Source: a virus
Virus record (IMG/VR): IMGVR_UViG_3300031841_004154
Coordinates: 1 to 44,829 of that record
Reading direction: 5' to 3' (one strand)
Length of the DNA: 44,829 nt
Shown: positions 38,866 to 44,829 of the stretch, piece after piece
How the letters are laid out: each line of letters opens with the position of its first letter
Position numbering within the stretch: the stretch's first letter is position 1
Made by a program: the position numbers and the translations under genes
Notes under the pieces: model-generated
Database searches by the model: none
Told to the model about the DNA's origin: nothing
What the model saw: only the letters and a program-made list of their open reading frames with translations

Positions 38866-40241
38866 TGTCAGTAAGCGGAATAGATTTTACAATAAACCAT
38901 AATTTCACCAACAATGATAATTTGTTGATATATTATGATTTTACTAGTGGCACAGGAACACCTCTTTCTTTTACAAGCGACGTAGATGCAAGAATAGATA
39001 ACCAACAGCCAGCAGTAAATACAACTGCATACGCTGGAGTTGTAATAAATTCTAGAGCTGGAACGGAAGCAGACGCGAGAACGTATGCTACTGGAACATT
39101 TTTAAGTGAAAATAAAGCTAAATTAAGCGCTTCGAATATTAAAGTTGATGCGTCTAATTTAAACTTTAGTTTATTAAGTGCTATATTTGATTTTGAATTT
39201 GATACAGATAATCTTGTAACAGGAGGAGTTTTGTTTGGCTCTCTAGATAAAACTTCTCAAACTATTAATGGGGAAGTTGTGACAGGCGCAAAAGGTTATA
39301 ACTTTGGCATTACAGATAGAGGCCATTTATTTTATCAAGGATTTGATAAAGGTGGCGACTTTATGCACATAGCTTCTGATATTGAACTGTCTAAGAGAAA
39401 TATTGTTTCTTTTTCTTTAGGTAATGATGTTCTTCAAATATCTAGATTTGATTATCTAAATGAAAAAATTCAAAAACATTCTTTTAACATTGATACTGAA
39501 TTTATTTCAAATAGCGATCAATTCTATCTTGGAGGCTCTAATTCTTTCTATAGAGAGTCAGATGGAGATGACACATCATTTAGTGGATACTTAAATGAAT
39601 TCGCTTTATTTTCTGGGTTTGTACCTAGTAAAATACTCATGAATATAGGTAGCGGAATAGTAGGTGATTATTTTTATTCGTCTGGAGCATCAACAACAAA
39701 AGAACAAGTAACAGGTTATTCTGAGAGCATAATTTATAAAACAGGGATAACTGGGTATGATTTTAATGTAACTGGAACTCTTACAATATCTACAGGGAGA
39801 GATATGCAAACGGGATCATCGGCAGAAAGCTCATCTCAAGCAGTAGAGGAAGGAGATAAATATTACAAGTATTATACATTAAACAACGGAGATGTTAAAA
39901 CATTCTACAAAGAAGAAATAGGATATTTAGACCCAAACTCTGGATATACTTACGTTCCTACTGGCTCTGGAGCCTTTGCAACATTAGGTCTTAGTAATGT
40001 AGGAGCGAATATAGCGACTCACGTAGAAACAGAAGGAGTTGATAGTGCAGGTACAGTAACTCTGAACCTTTACGAATCGGTGGCAATGACAGGCATTTTA
40101 AATGAAATCAGTGGTGTCACCCAAACAGCTTTAACTGAAACTATAGATATTCCTGCAATACCAGTTTCAGGTATAACTCTTACTGGAGATGCTGAAAAAT
40201 TTAAGAAAAATTATATATACTTTTTGGAGGAGCGTTTATGA
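38865..40241 (+). CDS. Tail protein with concanavalin A/LamG-like domain
   Basis: Residues about 95-270 look like a LamG-type sandwich: FSLLSAIFDFEFD, GGVLFGSLDKTSQ, GYNFGITDRGHLFYQGF, RNIVSFSLGNDVLQISRFD, FYLGGSNSFY and FSGYLNEFALFSGF follow the strand order of that fold. Such domains bind sugars or proteins, so this is a good candidate for contact with the host surface. The C-terminal part is a Gly/Thr-rich beta region (TGYDFNVTGTLTISTGRDMQ). It is joined to neighbours by TAATG and ATGA. Confidence 0.65.
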   Translation: MSVSGIDFTINHNFTNNDNLLIYYDFTSGTGTPLSFTSDVDARIDNQQPAVNTTAYAGVVINSRAGTEADARTYATGTFLSENKAKLSASNIKVDASNLNFSLLSAIFDFEFDTDNLVTGGVLFGSLDKTSQTINGEVVTGAKGYNFGITDRGHLFYQGFDKGGDFMHIASDIELSKRNIVSFSLGNDVLQISRFDYLNEKIQKHSFNIDTEFISNSDQFYLGGSNSFYRESDGDDTSFSGYLNEFALFSGFVPSKILMNIGSGIVGDYFYSSGASTTKEQVTGYSESIIYKTGITGYDFNVTGTLTISTGRDMQTGSSAESSSQAVEEGDKYYKYYTLNNGDVKTFYKEEIGYLDPNSGYTYVPTGSGAFATLGLSNVGANIATHVETEGVDSAGTVTLNLYESVAMTGILNEISGVTQTALTETIDIPAIPVSGITLTGDAEKFKKNYIYFLEERL

Positions 40242-41059
40242 TTTACGATTACATATTATCAACAGGCGACTCTACTATATCTGGTTGTATAAATAGTGGA
40301 TATAAAGATGTTAAGGCTATATCTTCTAATTTTCAAAATCACTTTTATTATGATAGAGTTCTAATACCAGAAGAAAAGAAGATGCAACTATCTTCTAATG
40401 GTCAAACTTTTTTTGAGGAGATTCCTACAGAAACGGCGGGGCCAAACACTACAATTTATCAAACTTTTTCTGGGGATTTTTTCTTAACTACTGGAGCTAC
40501 AAATGATTTAGATAAGTCTAGAATTTTTCCATCATCTGGAACTCCTTTAAAAGCGGGTGATAATGTAAAATATGAAAAATACACTGGAGACTCAGCAATT
40601 GGCTTGGGGACAAATAGTGCTAATCTTGGTCCTGCACTTAACTCTGGTATTAGTGGAATTGCTACAGATTTAAATTTTGAAGACTTTGATTATTTCTTGA
40701 ATGGTCAAAAAGTATATTCTGGAGTAGGTGTGGGGGTTTCTGCTGGAGTTGGAACTCAGTTTATGTTGAATTTTGATAGCTCTAGTTATGGAGGAATAAT
40801 AACAACAGCTAATAAATCAAATTTTAAAGCTTTTGCTTTTATAAAACAAGGTAGGAAAAACCAGATTACAGGTTCTACGCCAGATGTTTATGGTTTTTCA
40901 TTTATTGAAGGCCAAACTAAATTTTACCTAAACGGTCTTGATGAATTGGATGCTAACTATCTAGAGTTGTATACGGGTGTAACTATTATTAAAACAGGCG
41001 AACAGGCAATTGTTGCAGACTTTGGAGCAGAGCCAACAGGAATTGATTTATCATTATGA
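40238..41059 (+). CDS. Tail protein, unknown role
   Basis: The 273-residue product begins MIYDYILSTGDSTISGCINS. It is rich in Gly, Ser, Thr and Tyr with strands and loops (AGDNVKYEKYTGDSAIGLGT), and FAFIKQGRKNQITGSTPDVY is its most basic part. A GGAGG ribosome site lies 8 nt before the ATG inside the end of the LamG gene. An adhesin, tip or chaperone role is possible. No family is recognised. Confidence 0.55.
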   Translation: MIYDYILSTGDSTISGCINSGYKDVKAISSNFQNHFYYDRVLIPEEKKMQLSSNGQTFFEEIPTETAGPNTTIYQTFSGDFFLTTGATNDLDKSRIFPSSGTPLKAGDNVKYEKYTGDSAIGLGTNSANLGPALNSGISGIATDLNFEDFDYFLNGQKVYSGVGVGVSAGVGTQFMLNFDSSSYGGIITTANKSNFKAFAFIKQGRKNQITGSTPDVYGFSFIEGQTKFYLNGLDELDANYLELYTGVTIIKTGEQAIVADFGAEPTGIDLSL

Positions 41060-43533
41060 GCTTAGAAGTAATTACAGATATAAATATGAATTTTACTAAT
41101 GGTGCAGGAGGTCACACCGCATCTGTTACGTCTTCTTTGGATGTTAAAAAGTCAGATGGATCTCCAACTCTAGGGATTGTAGGAGGCGAGATAGGAGACA
41201 AAAATTTATTTTCAGATTCAAGAATAAATAAATTACTTGGCAGATTTATCTGCACATCTAAAACAACATCAAAAAATCCTGTAGGCACTGTAATTACAAG
41301 AAATTATTCTGATATAACTTCTTTAACTTTAAATTCTTATTTAGTTTTAGTAAGAGGTATCAATGCTCCCCCTGTAGATGGGGATTCTTACTCTGGTTCT
41401 GTTCCTTATTTTTCTGAAGTTACAGGCAGCCCTTTAGCTCCTTTCCCATCTTTAGGTATAAAAGAATTAGATAATAAAAGAATTTTAGTTGCTGGAAAAA
41501 TATATAATTACGAAACCGCTGCAAATTTTCAAGGTGTAAAAATATCTTTAGTTTACCAAAATGGGCAATTAGTAAGTGATCTTTGCTTAAATCAAGATAT
41601 GGTTCAAACCTCTTACTTGCTTCAACCAGATTTAGCTCAATATGACTTAAAATTTGGTTATACTTTGACAGAATATTTGCAAATGCTAGAAGCTGCTGGG
41701 ATAAAGCAGTCTGGTTTAGAGAAAGTAAATGATGCTGATAAGATACTCTTTGAAGCTAGCGGGACTTTGGCAAGTGTAACGGGAACTATCGCTTCTTACT
41801 TTGGTTTTTATTACTTTGTAAATCCAAATACAGGAGTCTTGGAATTTATAGACAGTCGCATAGCTGCAACTATGCCTGTTACTGATTTTACTCAAGCTAC
41901 AGAAGATAATATAGTCTCAGCGACTTTTACAGAAGATAAATTTGCTCCACAAGATGTAAATGTATATATAGGTCAAACTGAGAAACAAGGAGAAGGGGAA
42001 AAGTCTCCAGCAAAAGATGACAGACCTAAGCCTATCTACTTAAAAAATGTTGATCTATTGGATCTAATAAATCCTCAATTTGGCAGAGAAATATACGAAG
42101 CTTTATTTATATTCTTCGCTCAAAATGCAGGAACTGAAGCTTTTGATAAGTATGTTTTATTTTTATTAATTTTAAATAAGATTGGTGACGAACAATTTGA
42201 TTGGGTTGACTTTGGAGATTTATATGATGTTACATTAGGTGATGAGGCTAAAACTAGAAGAAAGTTCTCTCCAGACATTAAAGGTGGACCCGCTAAAGTT
42301 GTATACGAAGTAGAGCAAAAAAATCCACTGGATCTAGGGGAAGGTAAATTTCAACCAGTAGTAACTAATAACACTCCTAAAGGTTTTGATAATAGAATTT
42401 TAGATAAGTGTGAATATTTTGGACTTGTAGAACTAAAACAAAATGGTGTTTTTGAGGCACTTACTAAAATGCCATCTCAAGTCGGTAAAAAAGGAGGTCT
42501 CTATGATTATCTCAAAGGATTCTTTGATTTTGCGGGCGGTCTTTATATTTCAAATGGGTATAGCGAATATAAGGCTGAAAGAATGAATTTCCAGAATACT
42601 AATAATGTAACAATGCTTGGTCCTTTCAGGAAAGACGAAAAACTAGTAGATATAAAAGAGCTAGAAGATGTTTCAACATTTGTAAAAAATTATGGAACAA
42701 AAAAATGGAAAGATATGACAATTCAAGATTTGTTCAATGCTTCCAGAGGTCAAGCTAAAGCGACTGCCGTTAATCCATATTTTTTCATTGCTAAAGAGCC
42801 TTGGGGTAAAATGTTTTTAGATGTACAGGAAGAAGAAGTTGTTGATTTCAACCCTTTGTCTGATTTTATAGAAATAATATCTACTCCCGCTGGGCAACAA
42901 TACATAGGTGGCCCTAGAAGAATTTTAGATCAAGATTTATTAAATTGGATTGTAACTATTAGAAATAATTCTAAAGCAAAATTCGACTTAGCAACAACAA
43001 ATGCTTTTGGTAAAAAAAGTTTAAGGTTGACTTATATAAGATCAAAAACACCTGTAAATGAAGTTGCTGATGGAGATGAAAAAAGAGAAAATCAAATATT
43101 AACAGGTAGTAATGACAGCCAAAAAATACAAGAGCTACTTGATAGATATGATTTAAAAAATTATATAATAGATGCTCCTAAAACTGAACAGTATATGCCT
43201 TTAAATTTGAATTCGGCAAATGGATCAACAACTGAAATGCAAGCTTTAAGAGATACTGCTAACAAGGATTATCTAACAATATTAAATACGCCGCTTAAGT
43301 CATCTCAAAAAAGTGTTTACGGTTTAGAAATACCAGAAACATTTAATATAACGGTAAATTCTTTTTCTCTTACTGTTGGTGCGGATGGCATAACTACAAC
43401 TATAGGAGAATCCTCATTAAAGTTAATACCACCAGATAGAGAGTTCACAGTTGGTAGAGGTATGGAAACAATAGGTAAGCCTTTAGTTAATAGAAGATTT
43501 ACAGCCGCCCAAAGAAATTATTTAGGTTTATAA
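41056..43533 (+). CDS. Large tail-tip or baseplate hub protein (putative)
   Basis: The 825-residue product ends the late module. Its first 350 residues have the order seen in tail-hub proteins: strands (RILVAGKIYNYETAANFQGV), a helical insertion (YTLTEYLQMLEAAGIKQSGL), a strand pair with FGFYYFVNPNTGVLEFIDSR, then TFTEDKFAPQDVNVYIG. The C-terminus has PETFNITVNSFSLTVGADGI, which is hub-like. No peptidase or glycosidase motif is seen. It overlaps the preceding gene by ATGA and stops 2 bp from a convergent minus-strand gene. Confidence 0.6.
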   Translation: MSLEVITDINMNFTNGAGGHTASVTSSLDVKKSDGSPTLGIVGGEIGDKNLFSDSRINKLLGRFICTSKTTSKNPVGTVITRNYSDITSLTLNSYLVLVRGINAPPVDGDSYSGSVPYFSEVTGSPLAPFPSLGIKELDNKRILVAGKIYNYETAANFQGVKISLVYQNGQLVSDLCLNQDMVQTSYLLQPDLAQYDLKFGYTLTEYLQMLEAAGIKQSGLEKVNDADKILFEASGTLASVTGTIASYFGFYYFVNPNTGVLEFIDSRIAATMPVTDFTQATEDNIVSATFTEDKFAPQDVNVYIGQTEKQGEGEKSPAKDDRPKPIYLKNVDLLDLINPQFGREIYEALFIFFAQNAGTEAFDKYVLFLLILNKIGDEQFDWVDFGDLYDVTLGDEAKTRRKFSPDIKGGPAKVVYEVEQKNPLDLGEGKFQPVVTNNTPKGFDNRILDKCEYFGLVELKQNGVFEALTKMPSQVGKKGGLYDYLKGFFDFAGGLYISNGYSEYKAERMNFQNTNNVTMLGPFRKDEKLVDIKELEDVSTFVKNYGTKKWKDMTIQDLFNASRGQAKATAVNPYFFIAKEPWGKMFLDVQEEEVVDFNPLSDFIEIISTPAGQQYIGGPRRILDQDLLNWIVTIRNNSKAKFDLATTNAFGKKSLRLTYIRSKTPVNEVADGDEKRENQILTGSNDSQKIQELLDRYDLKNYIIDAPKTEQYMPLNLNSANGSTTEMQALRDTANKDYLTILNTPLKSSQKSVYGLEIPETFNITVNSFSLTVGADGITTTIGESSLKLIPPDREFTVGRGMETIGKPLVNRRFTAAQRNYLGL

Positions 43534-43535
43534 TA

Positions 43536-44309
43536 TTAACCTTGAGCCTTTCTAATAAGAGCTATAAGTATTCTGCACTCTTTGGCGGGAACATCATTAA
43601 AGCTGTTCCAGTCTTTTATGTCTTCATTCTTGTAGGTTTCACTCTTCCACAAAGTTCTTAGATAATTTTTAAAGTCATCAAAGTCAGTAATATTTAAAAC
43701 TTCTGCTAAAGTTTTTTGTAATGTTCCAGTAGGTGTGATTGCAAAAATTTGAGAAGCTTGTCCTGATTTCTTTTGTATTGGGGTCTTGTTTTCAGATTTA
43801 TCTATCTCATCTGCTCCAACAATATGAACGCCTAGATAATTTCTAACGCATCTTACAAAAGCTCTATTGCAAGCAATAGTTTCTAGGAATTTAGCGCAGA
43901 AAGAATCCGTGTTATCTAAGGTTGCATTTGCTGTATCTGAGTAAATTACAGAATATTCAGAGACAGACTCATAATTATTGCACCAAGTTATAGTGCATTT
44001 AGCTACAACATATTCTTCTGTAACATTAGTTACATCAAAATTGACTGATGTATATCCTCTGAGCTTTGCTAATTCCTTTATACCTCCTAGCATTACTAAG
44101 AGTTGATTATCTTTCAATCCTTCAGTGCTAGTAGGAACATCCATTTTCCTAGCCTCAAACCAATCTTTATTAGCATAAAGATATTCAGGCTTGATCATAG
44201 CCCGCCAATTTACAGATCCGTCATCATTAAATTTGTAATCTACATTTTCTAATAAACCATGAATATCCCTCTTGTAGATATCGGGACCGTAAATCTTCTT
44301 TTTAGTCAT
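43536..44309 (-). CDS. Candidate Rad52-like single-strand annealing protein
   Basis: The 257-residue product has in its centre the order typical of the Rad52/Sak superfamily: strand (GYTSVNFDVTNVTEEYVVAK), strand (TITWCNNYESVSEYSVIYSD), then a long helix with a conserved look (SFCAKFLETIACNRAFVRCV, then RNYLGVHIVGADEID). The tail is helical (DDFKNYLRTLWKSETYKNED). Such proteins anneal homologous DNA in phage recombination, usually next to an exonuclease gene. I favour ATG 44309 (MTKKKIYGPD) with an 8-nt overlap onto the upstream gene. The fold call is by pattern, not proven. Confidence 0.5.
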   Translation of the reverse strand: MTKKKIYGPDIYKRDIHGLLENVDYKFNDDGSVNWRAMIKPEYLYANKDWFEARKMDVPTSTEGLKDNQLLVMLGGIKELAKLRGYTSVNFDVTNVTEEYVVAKCTITWCNNYESVSEYSVIYSDTANATLDNTDSFCAKFLETIACNRAFVRCVRNYLGVHIVGADEIDKSENKTPIQKKSGQASQIFAITPTGTLQKTLAEVLNITDFDDFKNYLRTLWKSETYKNEDIKDWNSFNDVPAKECRILIALIRKAQG

Positions 44310-44829
44310 CAACGGTATTATAAATCATAAGCCAATCTAAGTCAACAAATAAATCATCTGCATTTTTTCTTTCATTCCTATCGTAATGACTTTCATAAAT
44401 ATTATTACCGCAAATAATCTTCTTTCTGCTTTTTATTTTTAATGATTTTAAATCGACACCCTTCAATAATTTTTTGTTATCTTTTATAATTTGAGGTTTT
44501 TTGTCTTGATGTATCATATAATCAAAGAATCTAACTCTTTCTTTATCTATGTTTTTTTTATCAGTACATACCAAGGTGGTATTTGTACCTGACTTTTTTA
44601 AGGCATCTACAAATTTTTCATCAAAAGAATCCGCTTCATAAGTTAGCCTTTGTATTCTTTTGCAAAACAATAATTCATTATCAATAGGCTTCTTTGTAGT
44701 AACTTCGGCAGGAGTAAATTGCAAAATTTGTTTTAGAACCTCCTCGTTATGAGCGAGATCCATTCTTATTGAGACTGGGCCACCTTGGAAATTAGTTGGT
44801 TCCGATGGAATAACTTCAATGCAATTAAA
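44302..44829 (-). CDS. Unknown protein, 5' end cut by window edge
   Basis: The frame stays open from an ATG at 44763 (MDLAHNEEVL) to the window edge, with a plausible coding stretch upstream (EVIPSEPTNFQGGPVSIR), so the true start probably lies outside. The visible 175 residues are charged and Lys-rich, with no motif I can name (FFDYMIHQDKKPQIIKDNKK, DDLFVDLDWLMIYNTVDD). Its coupling to the annealing-protein candidate hints at a recombination partner, such as a nuclease, but no catalytic site can be shown. Confidence 0.55.
   Translation of the reverse strand, partial: FNCIEVIPSEPTNFQGGPVSIRMDLAHNEEVLKQILQFTPAEVTTKKPIDNELLFCKRIQRLTYEADSFDEKFVDALKKSGTNTTLVCTDKKNIDKERVRFFDYMIHQDKKPQIIKDNKKLLKGVDLKSLKIKSRKKIICGNNIYESHYDRNERKNADDLFVDLDWLMIYNTVDD

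Overview
The window is one continuous piece of an AT-rich double-stranded DNA tailed-phage genome (Caudoviricetes). It carries a complete head-tail module: large terminase, portal, maturation protease/scaffold, major capsid protein, connectors, two tail-tube-like proteins, a 1566-residue tape measure and baseplate-side proteins. No sheath or contractile baseplate gene is recognisable, so a siphovirus-like particle is the best reading. No integrase, rRNA, tRNA, CRISPR array, endolysin or convincing holin was found. The host cannot be named from the sequence. The structural proteins are too diverged to place in a described genus by eye.

Layout. (1) 1-2950, plus strand: an AP2-like protein, an HNH-AP2 endonuclease, an AT-rich gap of about 0.7 kb with four 31-bp direct repeats (a possible origin), then a short operon ending in a SprT-like metalloprotease. 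(2) 3000-11600, almost all minus strand: about 20 small genes, probably early or host-takeover functions. They include a GP88-family protein, a DUF932 protein, a two-helix membrane protein and many unknowns. (3) 11743-43533, plus strand: PhoH-like ATPase, zinc-ribbon protein, sigma-like factor, unknown coiled-coil protein, ERCC4 nuclease, terminase, then head and tail genes packed with TAATG and ATGA junctions. (4) 43536-44829, minus strand and convergent: a Rad52-like candidate annealing protein and an upstream gene cut by the window edge.

Regulation is the most striking part. Thirteen transcription units in the minus-strand early region have near-consensus sigma-70 promoters (TTGACW or TTGCNN, a 16-17 bp spacer usually ending TGN, then TATAGT or TATACT) whose -10 hexamer lies 5-7 nt from the ATG. 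That puts the predicted transcription start at or next to the A of the start codon, so these mRNAs should be leaderless. In the plus-strand late region a different motif, GTGTAA, lies exactly 8 nt before the ATG of four genes and somewhat further upstream of three more. The phage encodes a sigma-like protein with a Cys-rich insertion that could read it.

Between early transcription units lies a family of composite palindromes of about 80-95 bp (two TAACTCGTTGA-type stem-loops flanking a GCCGCGGCATGCCGCG-type core). Arm changes between copies are compensatory. A GC-rich structured region of about 300 bp at 6552-6866 ends in an intrinsic terminator and looks like an undescribed structured RNA. 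Two very small hydrophobic peptides (31 and 24 residues) are wedged between genes by overlapping stop and start codons.
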